A program made the translations under genes and the position numbers. Under the pieces are notes generated by a model. The model was not told the origin of the DNA. It ran no database searches and was given only the letters and a program-made list of their open reading frames with translations. From JAWPMV01 sp038527215 (lineage in GTDB: Bacteria > Bacteroidota > Bacteroidia > J057), in contig JBCBGC010000031.1 of the NCBI GenBank assembly GCA_038527215.1, forward strand, positions 1-62,602: a stretch of 62,602 nucleotides of DNA, read 5' to 3'. Shown here in pieces: positions 8,141 to 16,723 of the stretch. The stretch's first letter is position 1. Each line of letters starts with the position of its first letter.

Positions 8141-10918
8141 TTATTCATCCCGCAATACCTTAACCGGGTCATGTCTGGCGTGTGCGTAGGTAAATAACAT
8201 CACCGTCACCAGGGTCAGCAGGATAGAAAAACCCAGTACCGCGACTACCGGAACCCAGCCCAGGGGGATTTGATAAGCAAATTGATTGAGCCAGTTCTGG
8301 ACGATCCATAAGGTAGTCGGTATGGCTAAGATGGCCCCTATTCCTACTAATAATAAAAAATTTCGGGATAAGAGTAGGAGGATGTCCTGTATGCTCGCGC
8401 CCAGGATTTTACGAATGCCGATTTCCTTTGCTCTGGCTTCTGCGGTAAAGGCAGAGAGTCCCAATAGCCCTAAGCAGGCTACGAATATGGCCAGCAAAGA
8501 CAGAACGGAGAACACCCGACTTAACTTTTGCTCACTTTGGTACAGCTCCTCGAATGACTGGTCCAGGAAATATGCTTGCATAGGTATTTCTGGCTCAAAT
8601 GTATGCCAGGTTTCCTCAATAGAAGCCAGGGCTCCAGAGATATCTCCACCGGAAATCCGAAGACTGATGTAATCTTTGAAAATGGCATTATTCAGATGCT
8701 GAATGGCCAAAGGTTTGATCTCCTCCGAAAAGGCTTCATAATGAAAGTTCTTGAGGATGCCGATTACCCTCAGTCTCTGTTCGTCCGGTCGATCTTTATT
8801 GATAAAAACTTCTTTACCTAGCGGATTCTGTAGGCCGAGTCTCGCAATAGCGGCTTCATTGAGCACGATTCCAAAAGAATCGGTAGCAAAGGAAGCATCA
8901 AACCATCTTCCCTCGGCGAGTTCCAGGCCGAGGGCCTGTGCAAAGTGGTGATCTGCCTGGTACCAACGAACCGGGAGCGGTTCAGATAGGCCACTTACGG
9001 ATAGCTCTCTGGCGTGGAAAGACAGCAAAGCTGGTAAGCCGGTGGAAAAAGAAGCTACCTGCACACCAGGATGCTGAGCCACCTGGTCCCGAAAGGCTGC
9101 TCGGGTGGAGGCTTCATCTATTTCCCGATCATTCTGGATGACCAGCACGTTTTCTTTATCGAACCCTAAGGATTTTTGCTGGTAAAAACGGACTTGTTGC
9201 CAGGCAAAAACGGCTCCCAGGATTAGGCTGGTGGAAATGAAGAATTGAAATACCACCAAGCTATTTCTCAATCCCAGCTTTTTTCCAGGTGCAGAGAATG
9301 ACTTCTGTAGGATATCACGGGCTTCAAACTTGCTCAGGTACCAGGCAGGATAGGCTCCAGCCAGTAGACAGGTAAGGAGGATGATCCCGCCTATAGCGGC
9401 CCAACTCCAGGTCTGGCTAAAGACGTTCACAGGACTAGCCAGGCCCGTCAGTTCCTGAAAGGGTACGCTACTGATCTCCACCAATCCTATCGCCAGGGCC
9501 GTGGCAAATACTACCAGCACCAATGATTCTACCAGGGACTGGCGGATCAGGGCTGGTTTCAAGGCACCCAGGACTTTCTGCACGCCCACCCGTTTCATTT
9601 TTTGGCGGGCCTGGGCGGTAGATAGATTGACAAAATTCACGCAAGCCAACACCAACATGATAATGGCCACCATGCCAAACAGGTACACATACATGGCCTG
9701 TCCGTTTTGGGACCATTCCTTCAGATAATGGGAATGCAGGTGGATATCGGTGATGGGTTGGAGACGAAAGGCAAAATTCTGCCCGGCCGCTTCCATTTCT
9801 TCCCGGGTTTCACCCATGAAAGGTAATACGTGGCTATCCACAAGTTCTTCCAGGACCTGATCCGCTTTTTGCGGGCTGCTGTTCTCCGCCAGCTTTACAT
9901 AGGTGTGGACCACATTCCAGGTCCATACCTCATGGTCGATGATATCCTGATAAATCCAACTTGGGGCCAGGACATCCCATTGAAAGTGGCTTTGGATGGG
10001 AGGGGTTTCTACGACTGCCTTGACGGGCAAACCGTGTCCACCATCTTTCCCGATCCGTAACTCTCGGCCCACAATGGTACCCGCTGCGACAGCTTCGGCA
10101 CCAAAATATTTCTCAGCGGCCGCTTCCATTTCTTCCCGGGTTTCACCCATGAAAGGTAATACGTGGCTATCCACAAGTTCTTCCAGGACCTGATCCGCTT
10201 TTTGCGGGCTGCTGTTCTCCGCCAGCTTTACATAGGTGTGGACCACATTCCAGGTCCATACCTCATGGTCGATGATATCCTGATAAATCCAACTTGGGGC
10301 CAGGACATCCCATTGAAAGTGGCTTTGGATGGGAGGGGTTTCTACGACTGCCTTGACGGGCAAACCGTGTCCACCATCTTTCCCGATCCGTAACTCTCGG
10401 CCCACAATGGTACCCGCTGCGACAGCTTCGGCACCAAAATATTTCTCAGCGGCCCTTTCGGTGAGGACAAATCCACCTTCTCTGTTCAGGGCTTTGGCAA
10501 GGTCACCTTCCAGGGCCCGATAGGGGAGGACGGAAAAAAAACTGGAATCCGCGGCTACTACGCCTTTTTCCCGAAATACCTGTTCCCAATTTTCTGGATT
10601 CCTTAAGGTGAAATCACTCCAGGTAAATGCCCGACATATTTCTCCCAAATCCTCAAAGGCTATAGCTAGCTGAGGACTTAGGCGGGGTGGAGTAGTGGCA
10701 AAGCGAGAGGTATTTTCAGGGCCTTCCCAATGCGTGGTAACCCGATAGATGCGATCATAATCGGCTAGAAAGCGATCATAGCTTTTCTCCTCTACCACAT
10801 ACCAACCCGTCAGCATCACCGTGGCCAGACCTACGGCTAAGCCAGCCAGATTCAAGATGGTGAATCGGCGATGCCGCAGCATGTTGCGAAAGGCCAGGCG
10901 TAAATCTTGTTTGAGCAT
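8141..10918 (-). CDS. MacB/FtsX-like ABC permease with an internal 111-residue duplication
   Basis: 925 residues against about 805-815 for its three paralogues. The excess is exactly 111 residues: the stretch from the motif AAEKYFGAEAV to TREEMEA, about residues 156-266, is repeated without any change at about 267-377. Removing one copy gives 814 residues. Outside the duplication all family marks are present: N-terminal helix, coupling motifs KRVGVQKVLGALKPA and AKEIGIRKILGASIQD, and terminal FtsX helices. The duplication falls in the first periplasmic domain, so the membrane parts are unaffected, but the domain may not fold normally. It could be a real recent duplication or an assembly error. 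The gene lies 10 bp downstream of the next permease in the operon. Confidence 0.88.
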   Translation of the reverse strand: MLKQDLRLAFRNMLRHRRFTILNLAGLAVGLATVMLTGWYVVEEKSYDRFLADYDRIYRVTTHWEGPENTSRFATTPPRLSPQLAIAFEDLGEICRAFTWSDFTLRNPENWEQVFREKGVVAADSSFFSVLPYRALEGDLAKALNREGGFVLTERAAEKYFGAEAVAAGTIVGRELRIGKDGGHGLPVKAVVETPPIQSHFQWDVLAPSWIYQDIIDHEVWTWNVVHTYVKLAENSSPQKADQVLEELVDSHVLPFMGETREEMEAAAEKYFGAEAVAAGTIVGRELRIGKDGGHGLPVKAVVETPPIQSHFQWDVLAPSWIYQDIIDHEVWTWNVVHTYVKLAENSSPQKADQVLEELVDSHVLPFMGETREEMEAAGQNFAFRLQPITDIHLHSHYLKEWSQNGQAMYVYLFGMVAIIMLVLACVNFVNLSTAQARQKMKRVGVQKVLGALKPALIRQSLVESLVLVVFATALAIGLVEISSVPFQELTGLASPVNVFSQTWSWAAIGGIILLTCLLAGAYPAWYLSKFEARDILQKSFSAPGKKLGLRNSLVVFQFFISTSLILGAVFAWQQVRFYQQKSLGFDKENVLVIQNDREIDEASTRAAFRDQVAQHPGVQVASFSTGLPALLSFHARELSVSGLSEPLPVRWYQADHHFAQALGLELAEGRWFDASFATDSFGIVLNEAAIARLGLQNPLGKEVFINKDRPDEQRLRVIGILKNFHYEAFSEEIKPLAIQHLNNAIFKDYISLRISGGDISGALASIEETWHTFEPEIPMQAYFLDQSFEELYQSEQKLSRVFSVLSLLAIFVACLGLLGLSAFTAEARAKEIGIRKILGASIQDILLLLSRNFLLLVGIGAILAIPTTLWIVQNWLNQFAYQIPLGWVPVVAVLGFSILLTLVTVMLFTYAHARHDPVKVLRDE
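9784..10454. repeat. Perfect 333-bp tandem duplication (two copies)
   Basis: Bases 9784-10121 are identical to 10117-10454 as far as I can read them, giving a period of 333 bp and a 5-bp shared junction (cggcc). The period is a multiple of three, so the permease frame stays open. The short microhomology at the junction fits slippage or unequal exchange; lack of any mismatch means it is very recent or artefactual. Confidence 0.95.
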
Positions 10919-10928
10919 GATGCAAAAA

Positions 10929-13373
10929 TTATTCGTCCCGAATAGAATCCACAGGGTCCATAATAGCCGCCCGAATGGATTGAGAACTTACCGTTATAAT
11001 GGCAATGACCAGGGCCAATAGGCCAGCTCCCAGGAATACCCAGACGTTGATGTCAATTCTGTACTGGAAGTTGCTGAGCCATTGTTCCATGAAATACCAG
11101 GTTGGGGCAGCGGCCAGGATAAGGGCAATGATGACCAACTTGGCAAAATCCTGGTTAAGCAGAATAATGATTTGAGAGATAGAGGCGCCCATTACTTTTC
11201 GGATGCCGATTTCTTTTTGTCTTTGTTCCGCAATAAAAGAAGCCAGGGCAAAGAGGCCCAGACAAGCCACCAGAATGGCCAGGGTAGCAAAAGCCGTAAA
11301 AATATCTCTTTGCTGGATGGTAGCAGCGTACATGCGAGAGAAGCGCTCGTCCAGAAAAGAGGTTTCAAATGGCTGACCTGGTAGAAAGGTCTCCCATTTT
11401 TCTTCCATCATAGCCAGGGTGGGCCCTAATTCTGATGAATTGACCCGAGCGGAAATATATCCCGTACTGCGTCCGATATAAAAGGCTAAACCGGTTATAT
11501 CCTCTTTCAAAGATTCGAAGTGGAAATCCTTTACCACCCCAATCACCGTGAAGGTGACGATGGCTGGATCCTGCGGAGAGGATAGAAAATCAAAGGTACT
11601 GATCCGCGCGCCAAGGGGCTCTTCTAACCCAAAGTTTCGCACGGCCTGTTCGTTGAGAATCAGCCCCAGGCTATCGGTCGACATCTCAATGGAAAAGTCT
11701 CTTCCCTGTACGATTTCCATCCCCAGGGTACTGAGGTAATCGTGATCCACCCGCCAACTTTGCAGCAGAATCTGAGATTCGCCGTCCTGCTTGCCTTCCT
11801 CCCAGAATACGGTATTGTTCCGATTGGTATTGGATACCGGAAGATAGGAAGAAGCGGTGGCGTGGGTAACCTGCGGAAAACTTAACAATTCTTCTTTGAA
11901 GGTTTGCACCTTGTCCCCTAACTGCCAGGCATCATGAATCATGACCACCTGCTCCTTGTCAAAGCCCAGGTTTTTATTCTGGATAAAGCTCATCTGTTGG
12001 TAAACGATAAAGGTGCTGACCAGGAGAGCAATGGTGGTAGCGAACTGAAATACCACTAAGCCTTTGCGAATCCAGCTGTTGCTGGCCCCGGTGGCCAGTT
12101 TTCCCTTGAGTACCCGGGCCGGTTCAAATCTGGAAAGGTAAAAGGCTGGATACAAGCCGGATAAGACTCCCAGGATTCCTGAACCCATCACGATAGCCAG
12201 GATAAATCCAGCGGAGGTGTAGGGGATTTGCAGGCTTTTATCTGCCATTTGGTTGAAAAAAGGCAGAATGGCTTCTGCAAAGGCGATCGCCAGCAGGAAG
12301 GCGGTCAGGCTCAACATGACAGATTCCATCAGGAATTGTATGACGAGCTGCCCCTTTAGTGAACCGAATACTTTGCGCATCCCTACTTCCTTGGCCCGGT
12401 TGGCGGAGCGGGCCGTGGAGAGATTCATGAAGTTGATACACGCCAGCAGCAGAATGAACAAGGCGATAGCTCCAAAAAGGATGACATTAGAGAAATCGCC
12501 CTCTTTGCCCAAATCCGTGGTAATCGGGGAGTGCAGATATACCTCTGAGAGGGGCTCTAAATTATATTTGATGCGGTTCCCATTTTCAGCAAACTCCTCC
12601 ATCGAGAAGTTCAATAATTCCTTGACCTGAGGCCCGACGTAGGTTTCCATCAGCTGTGGGAATTTCGCTTCCAGCTTTTTGGGATCGGCCCCTTCCTGTA
12701 GGACAAAATAGGTATGGAAATTATGGCTCACCCATACCGCCTGTTGGGCTTCATCCCGACTGGCCATGGCCAATCCGAAATCAAACTGGAAATGGGAGCT
12801 ACTGGGAAGGTTTTGGAAAACGGCGGTTATCTTATTGTCCCAATCATTGTCCAGCGTCAGGATTTGGCCAATGGGATTTTCTCCTGGAAAATATTTTTCA
12901 GCCATCCGTTGGCTGATCATCATGGTGTTGGGCTCGGTCAGGGCTGAAGCCTGGTCGCCAGCCACGATAGGAAGGTCAAATACATCAAAGATTTCCTGAT
13001 CTACATACAGACCATCCTCCTCTTTGATGTTGCGGGCATCTTCCTGATCCTTTCGCTTTACAAGCCAGTTTCCAGTAGTCCGAAATCGAAAGGCGGCCAG
13101 GACCTCCGGAAAATCTTGGACCATGGTCTTGGCAAGCGGTGCGGGCAGTTGAGGGATGACAGCCTGATCCGTATTGAATTTGATGTCGGCGGTCATCCGG
13201 TAAATCTGATCGTACTTTTCGTGGTGTTTGTCAAAAGACATTTCCTCCTGCACGTACATCAAAATCAACAGACAACAAGCCACTCCTACGGCCAGTCCCA
13301 AGAGGTTGATCAGCGTGTAAAAGGGCTGCTTGATAAGGTTGCGAAAAGCAGTTTTTAGATAATTTTTAAGCAT
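10929..13373 (-). CDS. MacB/FtsX-like ABC transporter permease (first of four)
   Basis: 814 residues from the ATG at 13373 (MLKNYLKTAFRNLIKQPFYTL), which aligns with the starts of the paralogues; the open frame continues upstream to 13442, but those 23 extra residues are polar and not conserved. The layout is helix, periplasmic MacB-type domain, FtsX block with AKEVGMRKVFGSLKGQ, central helix, second periplasmic domain, FtsX block with QKEIGIRKVMGASISQ. It is the first permease after the ATPase, separated by about 160 bp that contain several short inverted repeats, and is followed at 10 bp by the permease carrying the duplication. Confidence 0.9.
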   Translation of the reverse strand: MLKNYLKTAFRNLIKQPFYTLINLLGLAVGVACCLLILMYVQEEMSFDKHHEKYDQIYRMTADIKFNTDQAVIPQLPAPLAKTMVQDFPEVLAAFRFRTTGNWLVKRKDQEDARNIKEEDGLYVDQEIFDVFDLPIVAGDQASALTEPNTMMISQRMAEKYFPGENPIGQILTLDNDWDNKITAVFQNLPSSSHFQFDFGLAMASRDEAQQAVWVSHNFHTYFVLQEGADPKKLEAKFPQLMETYVGPQVKELLNFSMEEFAENGNRIKYNLEPLSEVYLHSPITTDLGKEGDFSNVILFGAIALFILLLACINFMNLSTARSANRAKEVGMRKVFGSLKGQLVIQFLMESVMLSLTAFLLAIAFAEAILPFFNQMADKSLQIPYTSAGFILAIVMGSGILGVLSGLYPAFYLSRFEPARVLKGKLATGASNSWIRKGLVVFQFATTIALLVSTFIVYQQMSFIQNKNLGFDKEQVVMIHDAWQLGDKVQTFKEELLSFPQVTHATASSYLPVSNTNRNNTVFWEEGKQDGESQILLQSWRVDHDYLSTLGMEIVQGRDFSIEMSTDSLGLILNEQAVRNFGLEEPLGARISTFDFLSSPQDPAIVTFTVIGVVKDFHFESLKEDITGLAFYIGRSTGYISARVNSSELGPTLAMMEEKWETFLPGQPFETSFLDERFSRMYAATIQQRDIFTAFATLAILVACLGLFALASFIAEQRQKEIGIRKVMGASISQIIILLNQDFAKLVIIALILAAAPTWYFMEQWLSNFQYRIDINVWVFLGAGLLALVIAIITVSSQSIRAAIMDPVDSIRDE

Positions 13374-13532
13374 GGCTGGTTGTTTAATCCTACAATGAGG
13401 TGGCAAGCATAGATCCATAGAGAACCTATGCTCACCACTCATGGATGTGCAAAATGCAGGGACGGCTTAGGCAGGAACCCTGGAGGCGGGAAGTTCTTGC
13501 CGTCCGGCTAATATGTGTTTCGAAGGATTATT

Positions 13533-14219
13533 CTACAGGTGGCTGCTTACTGTATTTTCAGATACAACTTTTCCATCCAGCAAGCGAATGATCTTATGAC
13601 CAAATTCTGCATTGCGGGGGGAGTGAGTTACCATGATGACGGTCGTACCTTCATCATTCAATGAGGTAAGCATTTTCATCACATCATCTCCATTGGCAGA
13701 GTCCAGGTTACCCGTAGGCTCATCCGCCAGGATTAATTTGGGGCGGTTGACAATGGCGCGGGCTACCGCTACACGCTGTTGCTGACCACCAGAGAGCTGC
13801 TGCGGGAAGTGGTTTTTACGGTGCATCATGTTCATACTGGCCAAAACCTCTTCTACCCGGGTCTTCCGATCAGAGGATTTCATACGAGTGTAGATCAATG
13901 GCAGTTCGACATTTTCAAAAACCGTCAACTCATCAATCAGGTTAAAGCTCTGGAACACGAAGCCAATGTTCTCTTTACGCAGGTTGGCACGCTGCTTCTC
14001 AGAATACTTGGAAACTTCCTCTCCGAGGAAATAATACTCTCCTCCAGAAGGGCTGTCAATTAACCCCATGATATTCAGGAGGGTGGATTTACCGCAACCA
14101 GAAGGTCCCATAATGGACAGAAATTCTCCTTCCTGAACCTCAATGGATACTTCATTCAGGGCAGTAGTTTCGATTTCTTCGGTACGGTAGAGTTTTTTGA
14201 GTTTATTGGTGCTGATCAT
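13533..14219 (-). CDS. ABC transporter ATP-binding protein (MacB/LolD type)
   Basis: 228 residues, the normal size for the stand-alone ATPases of this class. Walker A is GPSGCGKST (38-46), the Q-loop lies in IGFVFQSFNL, the signature is LSGGQQQRVAVARA, Walker B is LILADEPTGNLDS and the H-loop is VIMVTHS. It should power the permeases encoded next to it at the inner face of the cytoplasmic membrane. Being the only ATPase beside four permeases, it probably serves all of them. It is 60 bp downstream of the adaptor gene. Confidence 0.93.
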   Translation of the reverse strand: MISTNKLKKLYRTEEIETTALNEVSIEVQEGEFLSIMGPSGCGKSTLLNIMGLIDSPSGGEYYFLGEEVSKYSEKQRANLRKENIGFVFQSFNLIDELTVFENVELPLIYTRMKSSDRKTRVEEVLASMNMMHRKNHFPQQLSGGQQQRVAVARAIVNRPKLILADEPTGNLDSANGDDVMKMLTSLNDEGTTVIMVTHSPRNAEFGHKIIRLLDGKVVSENTVSSHL

Positions 14220-14279
14220 GGCACTTGGGGTTAAAATGTAGTTTGAAGACCTGAATAAATCAGTCTTATTTCTAGAGAG

Positions 14280-15545
14280 TTAGTTTTCGATTAAGATAAG
14301 TTCGTCTACTTCCTTGAAGGAGTCGTAGTTGGAGACAATGACTTTTTCTCCGGGTTCCAGCCCTCTGCGGACTTCATAGTAGCGGTCACTCTGACGGCCA
14401 ATTTCAATGTTTTCACGTCGGATCGCCCGGGTTCCATCTTCGGAAACCACAAAGATATACTGACCACCTGAGGCGTGATAGAATCCTCCTCTTGGGATCA
14501 GGACCGCTTCTCTTTCGTCGCTTAAGGCCAGGCGAATCTGAAGATTCTGGCCGCGTTTGATCTCGGCAGGACCATCTCCGTCAATAAAGTCCATGTCCAC
14601 TTCAAAGTTGCCTTCGGTAACTTCTGGATAAACCTTGCGGATCATCAATCGATATTTTTCACCTTGGAAGACAAACTCTGCTTTTTGGCCTTGTTCTACC
14701 CGGCCATTGTAGTGTTCGTCGATCCTGGCCCGGACTTTAAAGCCACCATCCAGAATATCAATTCTCCCCAGGTTCTGGCCGGAAGAAACGGTTTCCCCGA
14801 TTTGGACCCGAATAGATGATAGCTGCCCATTGGCTGGGGCGGTGATGCTAAGGTTGGCGATGTTCCGCTGTATGGCAGCAAGGCTTTGATTTACCAGTCG
14901 CATAGAAGAGCGGATTTGACCCGCTTGCTGATCTTTCAGCACCGAATCTTTATGAATTCTCAACCGGAGCAGATCTTTACGTTCCAGGTTAAACTCATAA
15001 TTGTATTTGGTTTCCAGGTATTCCGCTTCTGGAATGACCCCATCCTTGAAGAGTTGTTCGTTCCGTCGGTGGATTTGCCCGAGGTTGTCGATTTGGTTTT
15101 TTACCACCAATAGCTGGTCCCGAAGGTTGAGACCGGTCTCTTCCAGGGTAATCAGGGAGTTTCGCAGATTATTCATCTGCTCGAGCAAACTCGTGGTAAC
15201 GTTCATGTAATTGAGTTCCAGGCTTGGATTGGAGAGCTTGAGGATTAAATCCCCTTTCTTTACCATTTCGCCTCCCTCCATGTACAATTCTTTTACCTGC
15301 CCACCTTCGAAGGCATCAATGTAAATGGTCTGAATAGCCATTACATTTCCCGGTATAGGAATGAACTCCTGGAAGACATCTTGCTTCACCGTAGCGATGC
15401 TCAGCCGTTCTTTAGGGGTTTTATACACCTTTTTGCCAGCTCCCCGAAACATGAGGCCCAGCAAAATCACAGCCGCCAAGGGAACGCCTACATATAAGGC
15501 GATCTTACTGGGTGGCCACTTCTTTTTCTTGATTACTCGGTCCAT
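14280..15545 (-). CDS. HlyD-family periplasmic adaptor of the ABC efflux operon
   Basis: 421 residues: short basic N-terminus (MDRVIKKKKW), one transmembrane anchor (about 14-35), a lipoyl-like half near 65-90, a long coiled-coil hairpin (about 100-240, with the loop near QLFKDGVIPEAEY), the second lipoyl half (ISAPANGQLSSIRVQIGETVSSGQNLG-like, about 240-270) and beta-barrel/membrane-proximal domains to the end. Such adaptors bridge an inner-membrane permease to an outer-membrane channel; no TolC-like gene is in the window. The open frame starts at 15608, but a sigma-54 promoter match lies at 15575-15590, inside that longer frame, so the ATG at 15545 is the better start. It is the first gene of the operon running to 2860. 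Confidence 0.9.
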   Translation of the reverse strand: MDRVIKKKKWPPSKIALYVGVPLAAVILLGLMFRGAGKKVYKTPKERLSIATVKQDVFQEFIPIPGNVMAIQTIYIDAFEGGQVKELYMEGGEMVKKGDLILKLSNPSLELNYMNVTTSLLEQMNNLRNSLITLEETGLNLRDQLLVVKNQIDNLGQIHRRNEQLFKDGVIPEAEYLETKYNYEFNLERKDLLRLRIHKDSVLKDQQAGQIRSSMRLVNQSLAAIQRNIANLSITAPANGQLSSIRVQIGETVSSGQNLGRIDILDGGFKVRARIDEHYNGRVEQGQKAEFVFQGEKYRLMIRKVYPEVTEGNFEVDMDFIDGDGPAEIKRGQNLQIRLALSDEREAVLIPRGGFYHASGGQYIFVVSEDGTRAIRRENIEIGRQSDRYYEVRRGLEPGEKVIVSNYDSFKEVDELILIEN

Positions 15546-15574
15546 AAGTAGATGTTCGTATCGCTTTTCATCAA

Positions 15575-15590
15575 TCCAACAAATGTGCCA
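15575..15590 (-). promoter_or_regulatory. Sigma-54 (-24/-12) promoter of the ABC efflux operon
   Basis: On the minus strand TGGCAC-N5-TTGGA (TGGCACATTTGTTGGA) matches the sigma-54 consensus TGGCAC-N5-TTGCA/T at all but one position, with correct spacing. Transcription would start near 15564, leaving about 20 nt before the adaptor ATG at 15545. Two palindromic sites lie about 100 and 120 bp upstream, where enhancer-binding proteins usually bind. Confidence 0.65.
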
Positions 15591-15653
15591 CTGGTGTAAG
15601 TGATTCATTTAGAGGTGGTTGTGATTAGGTATTGGACCTATATTACGAAATCT

Positions 15654-15693
15654 TGTTCCAATGTGAAACAGTTTTTTGTTCCAGAGTGAAACA
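15654..15693. promoter_or_regulatory. Twin palindromic activator sites (TGTTCC-N5-GAAACA)
   Basis: Two copies of the same 17-bp imperfect palindrome, TGTTCC-N5-GAAACA, at 15654-15670 and 15677-15693; centres are 23 bp apart (about two helical turns). They sit about -98 and -121 from the predicted sigma-54 start, as expected for an NtrC/AtoC-type activator. No such activator gene is in this window; the two regulators downstream are of NarL type. Confidence 0.6.
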
Positions 15694-15770
15694 CAAGCGT
15701 TTGAATTACGTAACGAGATGGATTTGATCCTTTGGAATGGAGCGGCTTAGGGCCTTTCTCCCTCCGCTGA

Positions 15771-15801
15771 AAATAAAAAAACGGCCGGTCGAAACCAGCC
15801 G
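15771..15801 (-). terminator. Rho-independent terminator behind the pseudo-receiver regulator gene
   Basis: On the minus strand the stem CGGCTGGT / ACCGGCCG (with one U-G pair) closes a TTCG loop and is followed by a T-rich run (TTTTTTTATTT). It lies about 150 bp beyond the stop of the gene at 15951-16595. Confidence 0.75.
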
Positions 15802-15950
15802 CCTATTTACCAAAAATGCTTTTCCCGTAGGAAGAAAGAACGTGTCTTCCTAAAAGACATTAGCAAGATCATCTTTTTGTCAGGAGGAGAACAGGCGGCT
15901 TGCAGGCTAAAAATACTCGGAAAACCCTTAGAAGGATTGTGGGCGAAATA

Positions 15951-16595
15951 TCAGGGGAGTTGACCATTCCTTACCGCTAAGGTTAGCAACTTCCAGGGAT
16001 CTTTGGTACCAAACTTTTGCTCCATCAGAAACCAGTGTCGATGATAGCGGATGGAGGATAGGTTCAGGCGTTTCATCGTAACATCAGCCGGGCTTTGTGA
16101 AAGGGCCATCAGGAGCAATTGTCTCTCCAAGGGTGTTAGCTGGGCAATATGATCTGTGCGGGAGGAGGGATTGAATAGCAGCGCCTGCATTTTTTTCCAG
16201 GGTCCTTCCTGATAGTAGAATCCTCCGTCTGTCAGTTTGTGTAGGGCTTCGTAAAAAACATCCTGAGCGCAGTCTTTTAGCAAGAATCCTGGGATTTTTG
16301 CTTGCAAGAGATTGTGAACAAACTGCGGAGTATGGTGCAAGCTCTGAACCAGGATCGGCAACAAAGGGTAGGGGTGGGTCAGGGAATGAATCCAGTCCGG
16401 GATTTGGCTTTTGCGAGGGTGGAAATTCAGGCCCAAGACCAGCAAGTCTGCTGGTAAAAGGGCTGGAAGATCACGGAGAAGTTGGCCAGGCTGATTGAAT
16501 ACTGCCTTGACATGGAAGCTCGGGATTTGAGCCATGCTTTGCAAAAGAACTTCCCTCAAGGCAGGGGAAGATTCCAGAATAATGATAGTTTTCAC
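15951..16595 (-). CDS. NarL-like regulator with a degenerate receiver (no phospho-acceptor Asp)
   Basis: 214 residues. The first half keeps the length and pattern of a receiver domain (MKTIIILESSPALREVLL, later IPGFLLKDCAQDVFYEAL with the switch Lys107), but the acidic pair is replaced by Glu-Ser and the phospho-acceptor position in LLVLGLNFHP is Gly55. The C-terminal part (about 150-214, LTPLERQLLLMALSQSPADVTMKRLNLSSIRYHRHWFL) resembles a LuxR-type helix-turn-helix but is divergent. It therefore looks like a phosphorylation-independent relative of the regulator encoded directly upstream (16724-17416), separated by 128 bp. Its role is unknown; it may compete with or modulate the intact regulator. 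Confidence 0.7.
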   Translation of the reverse strand: MKTIIILESSPALREVLLQSMAQIPSFHVKAVFNQPGQLLRDLPALLPADLLVLGLNFHPRKSQIPDWIHSLTHPYPLLPILVQSLHHTPQFVHNLLQAKIPGFLLKDCAQDVFYEALHKLTDGGFYYQEGPWKKMQALLFNPSSRTDHIAQLTPLERQLLLMALSQSPADVTMKRLNLSSIRYHRHWFLMEQKFGTKDPWKLLTLAVRNGQLP

Positions 16596-16723
16596 GGACT
16601 GAGGGATGATACTTATTTACGAACGAGCAATAGTAGGACGTCATAGCTGACATCCTTTCATGAGGGAAGTAGAAATTTTGGTAAATAAGCAGAATCAATT
16701 ATCCCAGCCTGGGCCGGAAATGC

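Larger units (their letters stand above)
15546..15950. other. Intergenic region between the ABC operon and the regulator genes
   Basis: No gene is seen. It holds the sigma-54 promoter, the twin palindromes and, further on, a terminator for the regulator gene transcribed towards it from 16595. The part between 15802 and 15950 shows nothing convincing. Confidence 0.7.

Noticed and set aside
9830..10393. Two identical short plus-strand frames
   Set aside because: They are shadows of the 333-bp duplication in the permease gene.
15546..15608. Longer adaptor start at 15608
   Set aside because: The additional 21 residues are not typical of a HlyD-type N-terminus, and the stretch holds the sigma-54 promoter match.
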